A DNA stretch of 41,738 nucleotides from a virus. The stretch spans positions 1 to 41,738 of IMG/VR virus record IMGVR_UViG_3300044673_000108; one strand, given 5' to 3'. Positions 5,562 to 12,244 of the stretch are shown piece after piece. Position numbers and translations under genes: made by a program. The first letter of the stretch is position 1. Every line of letters begins with the position of its first letter. A model generated the notes under the pieces. It saw nothing but the letters and a program-made list of their open reading frames with translations, made no database searches and was not told the origin of the DNA.

Positions 5562-5721
5562 CGTCCCCCCTCTCGGCACCAACCGAATGGAGCAGCGCGA
5601 GGGCGTCCTGAATCTTGTTCAGCTTGTTCAACCGCCTCACTACTTCTTCGATGGGAACGGGGCACCCATGTTCGAGGATGGCGGCTCCATCGCTCATGAT
5701 TCCTCCGGTGTATCGGCTCAT
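5554..5721 (-). CDS. Small hypothetical protein
   Basis: 55 aa from ATG 5721 (MSRYTGGIMSDGAAIL) behind AAAGGACG. The in-frame ATG at 5697 has its own GGAGG and would give 47 aa. The C-terminal half is helical (IEEVVRRLNKLNKIQ). Its stop overlaps the next start. Function unknown. Confidence 0.55.
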   Translation of the reverse strand: MSRYTGGIMSDGAAILEHGCPVPIEEVVRRLNKLNKIQDALALLHSVGAERGDDA

Positions 5722-5743
5722 TGGTTCGTCCTTTCGAGGGTCA

Positions 5744-5912
5744 TGCAGATGGACAGGTGCTATCGCTGTGCGTTGGCGAGGGTGAGCAGTTCAGCGGCGC
5801 TCTCGTAGTCCTTCACGGAGCAAGCACGGGCAGCGGTTTCTTCGAGCCAGTTCACAAGGTTATTCATGGGTTCCCCTTTCGTGGGATGGGTCGTGCAGAT
5901 GGACAGGTGCTA
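5744..5912. repeat. Repeated 19-bp intergenic element
   Basis: TGCAGATGGACAGGTGCTA occurs at 5744-5762 and 5894-5912. Each copy starts at a TAG stop on the minus strand and is followed by CGAAAGG-type ribosome-binding sequence and an ATG. A related element (GATGGACATATTCACTT) is at 6333-6349 and 6810-6826. Confidence 0.75.
5760..5867 (-). CDS. Very small hypothetical protein
   Basis: 35 aa from ATG 5867 (MNNLVNWLEETAARA) behind AAAGGGGAACCC. Amphipathic helical sequence ending LLTLANAQR. TAG at 5760 begins the repeated intergenic element. Function unknown. Confidence 0.5.
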   Translation of the reverse strand: MNNLVNWLEETAARACSVKDYESAAELLTLANAQR

Positions 5913-6161
5913 CTTGGTTGCGAGGGCTTCATAGAGAACCGATGCGGGATACAGGCTCCAGTCACGCCCATCCATCACGACTATCTGGACGATCCGTTCT
6001 CGTTCCTCATGCTTGGCGGCAATCCTGGCGTTCAGGACAGTGGTAGCGATCTCGGGAGGGTATCCGTCCAGCCCATAGCTTTCTTCGATCTTGAGGGCTT
6101 CGCTGGACCCATCCCGCATCGCCAGCATGTAACGCTTCATGTCTTTGACTTCATCGCGCAT
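5910..6161 (-). CDS. Hypothetical protein
   Basis: 83 aa from ATG 6161 (MRDEVKDMKRYMLAM) two bases after the upstream stop, with GGGGGC as ribosome-binding site. Mixed alpha/beta sequence ending YPASVLYEALATK. Part of the tightly spaced leftward early operon. No family recognised. Confidence 0.65.
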   Translation of the reverse strand: MRDEVKDMKRYMLAMRDGSSEALKIEESYGLDGYPPEIATTVLNARIAAKHEERERIVQIVVMDGRDWSLYPASVLYEALATK

Positions 6162-6163
6162 CG

Positions 6164-6322
6164 TTAAGCCCCCAGCCAGATTTCAGGGTTTGACCCCGGA
6201 ACGGTCACGGGTTGAGGCGCAGGCAATTCGCGCACGGGTTTGGCGGCATTGGGATCGGGGTGAATGTGCGGCTCTCCAATGTCCTGGATGATGTCTAAGC
6301 ACTTCTCGCAGTAACGGCGCAT
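6164..6322 (-). CDS. Small protein with N-terminal CxxC-like motif
   Basis: 52 aa from ATG 6322 (MRRYCEKCLDIIQDI) behind GGAGGAACC. YCEKC near the start could bind metal; the second half is proline-rich (ELPAPQPVTVPGS). Short hydrophilic early phage protein of unknown role. Confidence 0.6.
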   Translation of the reverse strand: MRRYCEKCLDIIQDIGEPHIHPDPNAAKPVRELPAPQPVTVPGSNPEIWLGA

Positions 6323-6332
6323 GGTTCCTCCA

Positions 6333-6349
6333 GATGGACATATTCACTT
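6333..6349. repeat. 17-bp intergenic repeat, copy 1 (copy 2 at 6810-6826)
   Basis: GATGGACATATTCACTT is identical in both places. On the minus strand it reads AAGTGAATATGTCCATC and in this copy overlaps the TGA stop of the 6344 gene just before a GGAGGAACC-ATG start. In the second copy its ATG could itself be a start codon. Confidence 0.65.
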
Positions 6350-6565
6350 GCTGTTGAGAAGGGCGGTGCAGAGGCAGAGGGCACAAGAACCCGGCTCATC
6401 GGTTCCGCAGTCGCAGCCATCGTTTTCCATCCAAGCCACGGCTGGCTCAATCGCCGCCTCCAGCTTTGCGTTACGAGCAACGAGGCGATCCCGTTCCTGG
6501 CTGACCTTCAGGTATTCCTTGAAGTAATCCACGGGGTTCCTTTCTTCCAGGTCGATCCTGGACAT
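6344..6565 (-). CDS. Small coiled-coil protein with C-terminal cysteine cluster
   Basis: 73 aa from ATG 6565 (MSRIDLEERNPVDYF). Helical middle (VSQERDRLVARNAKLEAAI) and a C-terminal cluster CDCGTDEPGSCALCLC that probably binds zinc. Similar layouts are common in small phage early proteins. Function unknown. Confidence 0.65.
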   Translation of the reverse strand: MSRIDLEERNPVDYFKEYLKVSQERDRLVARNAKLEAAIEPAVAWMENDGCDCGTDEPGSCALCLCTALLNSK

Positions 6566-6572
6566 GCTCGGG

Positions 6573-6818
6573 CTAGACCCAAGACAGGTTGTTCATTTTG
6601 TGATGCAGGGCGAAGCACTCGGCATGGACCTGTTTGCACTCCACGATTCCGCCATCTTCGGTGCCAGGGATAGCCACCAACACCACGGGCGCGTCAGCCT
6701 TGGACCGACAGATCAGGCACTCGAAATTGACTGGGTTGGGATGCTCGAAAATCCGGCTTGGGTATTTGAGTTCAGGACCGCTCATGAGTGCCTCGGAATG
6801 GTGGTGAAGGATGGACAT
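6573..6818 (-). CDS. Zinc-finger-like hypothetical protein
   Basis: 81 aa if started at ATG 6818 within the repeated element (MSILHHHSEALMSGP), or 70 aa from ATG 6785, which has a GAGGC site. Longer upstream readings are unsupported. CLIC and ECKQVHAECF form a CxxC/CxxxHxxC arrangement consistent with one zinc site. Function unknown. Confidence 0.6.
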   Translation of the reverse strand: MSILHHHSEALMSGPELKYPSRIFEHPNPVNFECLICRSKADAPVVLVAIPGTEDGGIVECKQVHAECFALHHKMNNLSWV

Positions 6819-6910
6819 ATTCACTTCGTTGATGATTGTTGAGACACTATCTCGATGTAACCCGCACAGTTGCTGGGTCCAAGGTTCCGCTCCGTGAAGT
6901 TCACAGGACA

Positions 6911-7159
6911 CTAAACTGCCTCACCCCATGCGCCCATTCGGATCGCCTCATACCTGGCATCCCACGCTCGGGTGTCCTGCGCTCGGGTTGACTTCATCCG
7001 TGCGACCTTGGCGGCATCCTGGATGCGGTAGATGCCCCAGGCGGCCTGTTCATCCATGGTGAGGGGGCGGACCTTGGCGGGTTCAGCGGCAAACACGGGC
7101 CATAAAAGGCAGAACGCGGCGAAGCATCCCAGGGGAACCAGCACAATCACGGCGATCAT
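6911..7159 (-). CDS. Membrane or exported hypothetical protein
   Basis: 82 aa from ATG 7159 (MIAVIVLVPLGCFAA), overlapping the upstream stop as ATGA. The first 24 residues form a membrane helix or signal peptide ending FAAEPAK. The rest is charged and helical. No family recognised. Confidence 0.65.
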   Translation of the reverse strand: MIAVIVLVPLGCFAAFCLLWPVFAAEPAKVRPLTMDEQAAWGIYRIQDAAKVARMKSTRAQDTRAWDARYEAIRMGAWGEAV

Positions 7160-7338
7160 CGCGGCATCTCCTTTTGAATCCGGGCCATTGCATCAATGTC
7201 TGCATTGAACTTCCGAGCGTCCTCTGCGGCTTTGCGGCGGGCCTGGATATTGTCTGAGGCGGCGACGATGAATCCACAGAACGCGGCCATAAGGAAGCCG
7301 ATCTCTAGCGTGATGACGGCGGCTTTGAACGCTCTCAT
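7156..7338 (-). CDS. Small single-span membrane protein
   Basis: 60 aa from ATG 7338 (MRAFKAAVITLEIGF) behind GAGGG. Membrane helix at about residues 7-27, then a charged helix (NIQARRKAAEDARKF). ATGA overlaps on both sides. Function unknown. Confidence 0.6.
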   Translation of the reverse strand: MRAFKAAVITLEIGFLMAAFCGFIVAASDNIQARRKAAEDARKFNADIDAMARIQKEMPR

Positions 7339-7595
7339 GCGGCCCTCTTTCGTTTGCGGGGCATGGGCTCCCGGTAGATGTAATCCGACTTGGGCAGGCA
7401 GGTAGGGGCTTTGCGCTCGAAGATCATGCGGAACCTCCCGGTATCTACCTCGGACTGGAGCCTGTCGCGTGTATTCGTCCACCGTGCCAGGGCGTGGGAC
7501 CATCCGGCGTATTGCTCGGGTGTCATCTCATGCACTGGGCAGGGCTGAATGGGGCGGGCGTCAAGGTGCGCGGTGAGGGCTTCTAGGGGCGTCAT
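7335..7595 (-). CDS. Hypothetical protein
   Basis: 86 aa from ATG 7595 (MTPLEALTAHLDARP), overlapping the stop of the annealing protein gene as ATGA. Basic C-terminus MPRKRKRAA. It probably works near the recombination gene, but no domain is recognised. Confidence 0.6.
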   Translation of the reverse strand: MTPLEALTAHLDARPIQPCPVHEMTPEQYAGWSHALARWTNTRDRLQSEVDTGRFRMIFERKAPTCLPKSDYIYREPMPRKRKRAA

Positions 7596-8347
7596 GCGGA
7601 CTTCACCGGGTATTTGGCAATGGTCCGCTGGCAGTAGGCATGGAGTCGGTTCGCCCACTTATCGAAGCCGATGGTGGTATCTCCGATGGTGGATTCAGGC
7701 TTCCTTACGATGGTCTTGATTTCAGACTCATCCACGCTGCGCTCCAACAGAATGTCGGCAAGGTCGGCAATTAGGTTCTTCGCATTGGCGTAGTCATCGT
7801 CGGACCACGGGAACTCTTCGGCGGTGACGGGAGGCTCCCACGCCTTTGCCTGCGCTCCGGGGATCGTCTCGGCTTCCGTCTCGTCCAGCATCCCGAGGCC
7901 ACAATGGGCCAGGACAGCGCGGCGGATCGCCTTGGTGGTCGCCTTCAGCATGGCGTTGGCCTTGGCCTCGCCCTTGAGCCCCGCCACGGGCACGGCTCCC
8001 ATGTTCTCGGTGCTGCGCTGGTCCGGTCCTTTGACCTCGACAAAGACGCAGTAGATGTCGTCCACTAGTTCCCGCAGGGTCACGCGATGGGACAGTCCAT
8101 GAATGGCAGTAAGCTGCTGGGTGCAGGCGGCGTTAGCGTAGAGGATTTCCTTCCCGTTCAAGGTCAAGAGGTCAAAGGGCTTCGCGGCGGGGTCCAGTCC
8201 GGCCTGCTGGCATCGGTAGTTATAGAAGGCTACCTTCTGCCCTGCGTCCAGCCGCTTGAGGTCGCCATTGATGACGAGGCTACTGATGACATGCGGGTCC
8301 AGCGTCATCAGGGGCTGAGTGGTGGTGGTTCTGACTTCTGCGTTCAT
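7592..8347 (-). CDS. RecT/Bet-like single-strand annealing protein (putative)
   Basis: 251 aa from ATG 8347 (MNAEVRTTTTQPLMT); earlier starts lack a ribosome-binding site. The central region reads FYNYRCQQAGLDPAAKPF, then LNGKEILYANAACTQQL, then GLKGEAKANAMLKATTKAI and GLGMLDETEAETIP. These blocks match a widespread phage early protein family with RecT/Bet-type features (a quorum-like KxGLDPxxxPF start and a KAxTKAxRR helix). In lambda the equivalent gene lies at this place in the PL operon. The C-terminal 80 residues are more variable. Annealing activity is inferred from the family and position. Confidence 0.65.
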   Translation of the reverse strand: MNAEVRTTTTQPLMTLDPHVISSLVINGDLKRLDAGQKVAFYNYRCQQAGLDPAAKPFDLLTLNGKEILYANAACTQQLTAIHGLSHRVTLRELVDDIYCVFVEVKGPDQRSTENMGAVPVAGLKGEAKANAMLKATTKAIRRAVLAHCGLGMLDETEAETIPGAQAKAWEPPVTAEEFPWSDDDYANAKNLIADLADILLERSVDESEIKTIVRKPESTIGDTTIGFDKWANRLHAYCQRTIAKYPVKSA

Positions 8348-8583
8348 GCGACACCTTTCAGTAGATACGCGGCTGACTTCTCCAGTGCCCGGCGCAAGGG
8401 CCTTTCCGCAGCTTCCACGGCACAATCCGGAGCGTGCTGCTCGTAGTCCGGGGCTCCGCAGGATGTGCAGGAACACCCCATCTGGTGACGGGCGTCATTC
8501 CACGCCTCTTCCCATCCGAGGCCGTGATCAAGTGATGCGCGGATCTGTTCCCGCATGTAGATGATCATTTCTTCGGCGTTCAC
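8344..8583 (-). CDS. Small cysteine-rich hypothetical protein
   Basis: 79 aa from GTG 8583 (M)NAEEMIIYMREQIR, the GTG overlapping the upstream stop (GTGTGA). CSCTSCG and a further Cys (DCAVEAAERP) suggest metal binding. Stop overlaps the start of the annealing protein gene. Function unknown. Confidence 0.6.
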   Translation of the reverse strand: MNAEEMIIYMREQIRASLDHGLGWEEAWNDARHQMGCSCTSCGAPDYEQHAPDCAVEAAERPLRRALEKSAAYLLKGVA

Positions 8584-8753
8584 ACGGCCTCCGCCGGCAT
8601 GGGTAGGCGCTTGGCCAGCACCTCCAGGGCCTTGCGGGCCGCTTCCATTCCTGTGGCCCGGTATTCCCCGGTGTAGGCCCGCTGCCCGTCAATGGTGAGG
8701 ATTGGACGCCAGCCGTAGTCATCGTCGTGGTCGAGGGTGATGGACACTTGCAT
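8580..8753 (-). CDS. Small hypothetical protein
   Basis: 57 aa from ATG 8753 (MQVSITLDHDDDYGW), three bases after the stop of the 8756 gene. Beta-rich start followed by a helix (GMEAARKALEVLAKRL). Function unknown. Confidence 0.6.
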   Translation of the reverse strand: MQVSITLDHDDDYGWRPILTIDGQRAYTGEYRATGMEAARKALEVLAKRLPMPAEAV

Positions 8754-8755
8754 GG

Positions 8756-9370
8756 CTACACCGCCTTCCCAAGCGACTTGGCGAGGTCCCCCGCGAAGCT
8801 GACCATATCGAGGGGGGCGAAGTTTGGAGCGGGGTGGGCCTGCTCGATGGCATCCATGGCCTCGTCCTCTTCCGGCGTGGCGACGGGGATGGAGTCGGCG
8901 TGTTCCATGCCGTAGGGACCTAAAAACCACCTGCCATCGCCAATGACCTCGGCGTTTCCTTGGCCATTGAAGTTGACGAGCCTGCCCGCTTCGACAATCC
9001 CGATATCACCACGCGAGAACCACGGGCGGTCCCCCAGTGTGACGCGAACACGATCACCAACCTTAAACGGACGCGCCTTCCGTGCCGCGATGGTCCGGGC
9101 GATATCGGCGGCGAAGGGTTCCTCTGAAAACGGCGGTTCGTCGGCAATGGCCCGCATCGCATCGTTCCCCGTCGCATGGCTGGGATGCACACAGTCATCA
9201 CCACAGGCGCAGTCATCGCCGTAGTCATGGCGGATGATCCTCCCCGCGCTGCGCTCAATCGAGGCACCCAGCGCCATGGCGCGTTCTACGGCCATGGGCT
9301 CGTCCAGATTGAGGCCAGCGATGGAGGCTTGTAGGCCCTTCAGGACATCCAGTTCGGTCATGGGGTTCAT
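8756..9370 (-). CDS. SH3-like beta-barrel domain protein
   Basis: 204 aa from ATG 9370 (MNPMTELDVLKGLQA) behind ATAGGAGCCGAC. A central Cys cluster (CACGDDCVHPSH) is followed at about residues 105-150 by FKVGDRVRVTLGD, RGDIGIVEAG and a GRWFLG strand, typical of a small KOW/SH3-like barrel. Role in the phage unknown; nucleic-acid or protein binding is possible. Confidence 0.6.
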   Translation of the reverse strand: MNPMTELDVLKGLQASIAGLNLDEPMAVERAMALGASIERSAGRIIRHDYGDDCACGDDCVHPSHATGNDAMRAIADEPPFSEEPFAADIARTIAARKARPFKVGDRVRVTLGDRPWFSRGDIGIVEAGRLVNFNGQGNAEVIGDGRWFLGPYGMEHADSIPVATPEEDEAMDAIEQAHPAPNFAPLDMVSFAGDLAKSLGKAV

Positions 9371-9378
9371 GTCGGCTC

Positions 9379-9465
9379 CTATGCGGCCTGTGGGATCGGA
9401 TGGATGGGCGCTGGCGTTTTCGGCCCAGGCGGATGGGGTGGGATGAATCGGACGATGCGTTTCAT
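9379..9465 (-). CDS. Proline-rich micro-ORF
   Basis: 28 aa from ATG 9465 (MKRIVRFIPPHPPGP) with a strong GGAGGA site and correct spacing. It ends 8 bases before the next start. Six or more prolines. It may be a real microprotein or a leader for the 8756 gene. Confidence 0.4.
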   Translation of the reverse strand: MKRIVRFIPPHPPGPKTPAPIHPIPQAA

Positions 9466-9591
9466 GGCAGTCCTCCGGCTGGCCTACTGGCCTGTGGTGG
9501 TGGGGTTGCGGTTCAGATGGGGGTGGTGCGAGGGATTCTTTCCCCTCTGCCAACCCGACCAGGATGTTTGGGTCTGAGCTGCCCCCGCGCG

Positions 9592-9699
9592 CTACGGGTG
9601 CCTTCCCTGGAGCCGTCTATTGGTAATTTGCTCCGCTGCCCGAATCAGGGTGTCCAGGTCGCTCACGGGCGGGTATGCCCATCCGTGCCCTCGATGCAC
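9592..9699 (-). pseudogene. Possible gene remnant or small ORF
   Basis: A minus frame with coding-like sequence (RIQFGVHRGHGWAYPPV then SDLDTLIRAAEQI) ends at TAG 9592. It has no ATG; GTG 9699 or 9666 are the only starts, and it is stopped upstream at about 9750. It may be the tail of a decayed gene. Confidence 0.3.
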
Positions 9700-10257
9700 C
9701 CCGAATTGAATCCTTGGGGCCAGACGCGACCCTGGCTTTGTGGGCCTTCAGCAGTGATCGCAGCCCAACCGTCCTAGGCTCTAGTTGACAGTTTGCCGAG
9801 CCGTGCTGCCGTTGTTGTGGATCCGGGGGCACCCGGGTTTCAGCCTCTACTCCCCCCAACGAACAGAACAGGTATTCGGTAGTAACCCCCAACCGATCAC
9901 ACTTCCGTGCATGTCGCTTACATGCTTCCCAAGGAACTTGAAACCGGATGGTAGTCGTCTCTTCTACTCTGTGACCGCCCCGCCTTACGGACAGAGGCAT
10001 CCGGTGTGTATCGTCTGGAGGAAAGCCGCTGTGTGGGCCTTCCCTCAAACGATAGGTGCCGGTGGTGAGCGCTCGAATGCCTCACTATGTAGCGCCCCAT
10101 TGCCATGATGGACAGAAGGCACCGGCTGATTTTGTATCCACGCAGCTGCACAACGCTGACCGTGGGGTTTCCGGCACTCTTGCTACATTGGCCGGTTATC
10201 AAAGATCAAGGGGGCCGAGGCCCTGGAGAAAACGGCCGTAGCCGCTTTCCTCAAGGT
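9700..10257. other. Early-operon gap without a convincing gene
   Basis: About 560 bases between the first PL gene and the rest of the operon hold only overlapping frames of low coding quality on both strands and no good ribosome-binding site. Position suggests an untranslated leader, antitermination site or small RNA, or a decayed gene. I see no strong terminator in it. Confidence 0.4.
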
Positions 10258-10446
10258 CTAGCTGGCCTTCAGGTAATCGACGGTGCGGAGCTTCTCCTGC
10301 TCAATCAGCTCGTCCAGATGGCCCATCACGGCCCCGTAGTGGATCGCTTCCCGCTTGGTGTGGCTGGCCTTGCGTGACCAGTAGTCCTGCTCAAGGTCCA
10401 GCTTGATCCGGCGAAGCTTGGCGATTCGGCTGTTGGTTGCGCTCAT
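10258..10446 (-). CDS. First gene of the leftward (PL) operon
   Basis: 62 aa from ATG 10446 (MSATNSRIAKLRRIK) behind AAGGAGCCGAC. Basic N-terminus followed by helical sequence (YWSRKASHTKREAIHYG). It lies directly after the duplicated promoter/operator block. Its place and basic start recall lambda N, but there is no sequence evidence for antitermination. Confidence 0.6.
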   Translation of the reverse strand: MSATNSRIAKLRRIKLDLEQDYWSRKASHTKREAIHYGAVMGHLDELIEQEKLRTVDYLKAS

Positions 10447-10480
10447 GTCGGCTCCTTGGGTGGCCTTGCTTTGATGTCCC

Positions 10481-10523
10481 ATACTCGCTCTTTCTGTGAG
10501 CATGGTCAAGGGGCGAATCTCAC
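10481..10523 (-). promoter_or_regulatory. Leftward early promoter/operator (PL/OL-like)
   Basis: On the minus strand a GTGAGAT half-site, GCCCCTTGACC (TTGACC as a -35) and CTCACAGAAAGAGCGA follow in order. The same series occurs on the + strand at 11290-11326. The -10 is weak (GAGTAT or TATGGG). An adjoining AATCTCA/TGAGATT inverted repeat with T-runs lies at 10516-10540. Confidence 0.65.
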
Positions 10524-10550
10524 TTTTTTTGAGATTTTTTGTCAGGGCAC

Positions 10551-10572
10551 AAAAAACCCCTCTTTCGAGGGG
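10551..10572 (-). terminator. Rho-independent terminator, leftward
   Basis: On the minus strand CCCCTC-GAAA-GAGGGG is followed by six T. It ends the two-gene transcript of the immunity region just before the PL-like promoter, separating the repressor-side transcript from the early operon. Confidence 0.85.
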
Positions 10573-10608
10573 CTGGATTCGGGACTGTTTTCTATCTGGA
10601 GGGGGGCG

Positions 10609-10803
10609 TCAGGCAGCTCCGTCCTTATCCTTCCGCCGATACCACCAGGTGGGGATGGCGACGAACCAGGGCCTATGTTCCTCGTCCAGCATCAAGCGGG
10701 GCTGATCGAAGTCTGGATGCTCCACAAGCGGCACCCCCAATTCTCTGGCGGCCTCGTGGCTTCCGGAGAGTGTGTCGCGCTTATGGGCGAACCGCTTGGG
10801 CAT
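10609..10803 (-). CDS. Immunity-region small protein
   Basis: 64 aa from ATG 10803 (MPKRFAHKRDTLSGS) behind GAGGTGG. Ends WYRRKDKDGAA. It is second in the leftward transcript that starts beside OR and ends at the 10551 terminator, so it is probably expressed in the lysogen. Possibly a superinfection or accessory lysogeny gene; no family recognised. Confidence 0.6.
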   Translation of the reverse strand: MPKRFAHKRDTLSGSHEAARELGVPLVEHPDFDQPRLMLDEEHRPWFVAIPTWWYRRKDKDGAA

Positions 10804-10818
10804 GGGGCCACCTCGATG

Positions 10819-11241
10819 TTAGCGAGGCTTGCGAATCGCTCCAGCCTCGATGAGATCCTGAAGAGCATTAAACACCTTCTCGGCATCTTCATCTGAGGTA
10901 TTAGGATCGGCCAAATATTTTGTGATGGATTGCCGGGCTAGGCGTTTGGCCGGGCTGGGCAAATCATGCGTTGCTCCGTAGATTTCGCTTTCATCTACAC
11001 CCCACCGTGCCGCTGCCAGCTTGATCACCGGCCTCTTCGGGGCGCGCCTGTGGTCATGCCGATATGCGGTCCTCAGGCTGGCCCCGGTGGTGAGGCCAAT
11101 GGCAACGGCTACCGTCTGAAAGGCGGCGTCCTCGCTCATACCCTGCGCCATCAGTTCCGCAACGTCCGAATCCACGAGCTGCATGAAACGATCCCTCTGT
11201 TTCCAGGGATCGTCTTCGCGTGGTTTACGTGGTCGCGCCAT
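10819..11241 (-). CDS. Putative repressor-position DNA-binding protein
   Basis: 140 aa from ATG 11241 (MARPRKPREDDPWKQ). No Shine-Dalgarno site is visible and the upstream stretch is AT-rich (CAAATAATG), so a leaderless transcript like lambda cI from PRM is possible. Basic N-terminus; the middle (RTAYRHDHRRAPKR, AARWGVDESEI) could form a helix-turn-helix. It occupies the cI position, divergent from the Cro-like gene and next to the OR-like block. Repressor function is inferred from position only. Confidence 0.5.
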   Translation of the reverse strand: MARPRKPREDDPWKQRDRFMQLVDSDVAELMAQGMSEDAAFQTVAVAIGLTTGASLRTAYRHDHRRAPKRPVIKLAAARWGVDESEIYGATHDLPSPAKRLARQSITKYLADPNTSDEDAEKVFNALQDLIEAGAIRKPR

Positions 11242-11287
11242 GCATGAAGGATCTACATTATTTGCATATTTTGCAATATCACCCAGA

Positions 11288-11337
11288 CTGTGAGATCGCC
11301 CCTTGCGTTTCTCACAGAAAGAGCGACCATGTAAGGT
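11288..11337 (+). promoter_or_regulatory. Rightward early promoter/operator (PR/OR-like)
   Basis: A perfect inverted repeat CTGTGAGA (11288-11295) / TCTCACAG (11310-11317) overlaps a TTGCGT -35-like box and is followed by AAGAGCGA, as in the OL-like copy at 10485-10523. The start codon at 11338 is only about 20 bases beyond, so the leader is very short. Confidence 0.65.
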
Positions 11338-11607
11338 ATGAGGATCGAGATTCCGAAGGGCCACACCGCCTCCAGCATCGCTGAGGCTTGCCGCGTCCAC
11401 CCGGCGTCTATCAACCGGGCCTTGGCCGATTACGATGAAGCCACGGGCATCCATGTCTGCTCCGGCACGCTCGCCATCGCTATTCACTACGCCACCGGGG
11501 GGCGGGTCAAGTGCTGGGACCTGCGTCCTGACTACTGGAAGCGGGGCCAGATGCCGCCGAAGCCTTTGCGCGTTCAAGACGGCCCACCTTCGGACTTGGC
11601 CGCGTGA
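11338..11607 (+). CDS. Cro/YdaS-like transcription regulator
   Basis: 89 aa from ATG 11338 (MRIEIPKGHTASSIA). The N-terminal helix-turn-helix region (TASSIAEACRVHPAS) and the segment GTLAIAIHYATGGRVKCWDLRPDYW match small Cro/YdaS-type phage regulators, which end with an LRPDYW-like motif. First gene of the rightward operon, directly behind the OR-like block. Probably antagonises the lysogeny repressor. Confidence 0.75.
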   Translation: MRIEIPKGHTASSIAEACRVHPASINRALADYDEATGIHVCSGTLAIAIHYATGGRVKCWDLRPDYWKRGQMPPKPLRVQDGPPSDLAA

Positions 11608-11726
11608 GCCGCCCTCCGCGCTTCCTCAAGGGCCTGCCGCGCCGCTGCCTGAATCTCCGGCGTTCGCCCAAACATGGCGAGGGCTTTGAGGGGGATGAGT
11701 TCGGGGATGTAAACGGCTTTTTCCAT
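11574..11726 (-). CDS. Possible antisense small ORF
   Basis: 50 aa from ATG 11726 (MEKAVYIPELIPLKA) with GGAGG nine bases upstream. The sequence looks like an ordinary helical protein (TPEIQAAARQALEEARRAA) but it opposes the rightward operon and overlaps the end of the Cro-like gene by 34 nt. No gene fits the same interval on the + strand. Confidence 0.35.
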   Translation of the reverse strand: MEKAVYIPELIPLKALAMFGRTPEIQAAARQALEEARRAAHAAKSEGGPS

Positions 11727-11740
11727 TAGGGAGTGCCTCC

Positions 11741-12040
11741 GTGGATCACATTATTGGGCTCGAATTCGGCATAGGCGAGGAGTTCATCGTTGAACTCAAG
11801 TCGGTAATGGATGCCTGCATCGCCAGGGCAATGGAGGAAGATCCCTCTGTTTCCAAGAAATCCATCGCCATGAACCTTGGGTACACCCAGGCGGATCTGA
11901 GCCACTGGCTTTCGCCCAAGTGCCCAAAAACAACGATGCCGTCCCACCTGATGCCGCTTTTCTGCATCTTGGTCCGGGACAACACGCCCCTCTGGATGAT
12001 CCAGGAGGCTTACGAAAAAGGCCGCGTGACGGCGGCCTAG
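11741..12040 (+). CDS. CII-like phage regulatory protein
   Basis: 99 aa from GTG 11741 (MDHIIGLEFGIGEEF). A helix-turn-helix-like segment (SKKSIAMNLGYTQADLSHWL) is followed by MPSHLMPLFCILVRDNTPLWMI, a pattern common to phage regulators encoded second in the PR operon, where lambda has cII. DNA binding and control of lysogeny are likely. Confidence 0.65.
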   Translation: MDHIIGLEFGIGEEFIVELKSVMDACIARAMEEDPSVSKKSIAMNLGYTQADLSHWLSPKCPKTTMPSHLMPLFCILVRDNTPLWMIQEAYEKGRVTAA

Positions 12041-12073
12041 TTCTTAACCGGCTATCTAAAGGAGATCCAGCCG

Positions 12074-12244
12074 ATGACCCAAGATAAGACCAAACCCGAC
12101 TCATTGCAAGCCATCAAAGACGCGATGACCGCGATTGGTTGCGCTGATGCCTGCCTGTTGGGGCGTGAAGGCGTGAGCGAGGCCATGCAGTTCCACCGTG
12201 AGGCTATCCAGTCGCTCCAGAAGGCGCTTGAGGGGGCGGCATGA
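12074..12244 (+). CDS. Small hypothetical protein
   Basis: 56 aa from ATG 12074 (MTQDKTKPDSLQAIK) behind AAGGAG. Helical throughout. Its stop overlaps the ATG of the nuclease gene. Function unknown. Confidence 0.65.
   Translation: MTQDKTKPDSLQAIKDAMTAIGCADACLLGREGVSEAMQFHREAIQSLQKALEGAA

Noticed and set aside
9617-10048. 143-codon leftward ORF
   Set aside because: No ribosome-binding site and low-quality sequence; another frame near its 3' end looks more coding-like.
10516-10540. Rightward terminator at AATCTCA/TGAGATT
   Set aside because: The stem has T-runs in loop and tail, but no rightward gene ends here. More likely part of the operator region.
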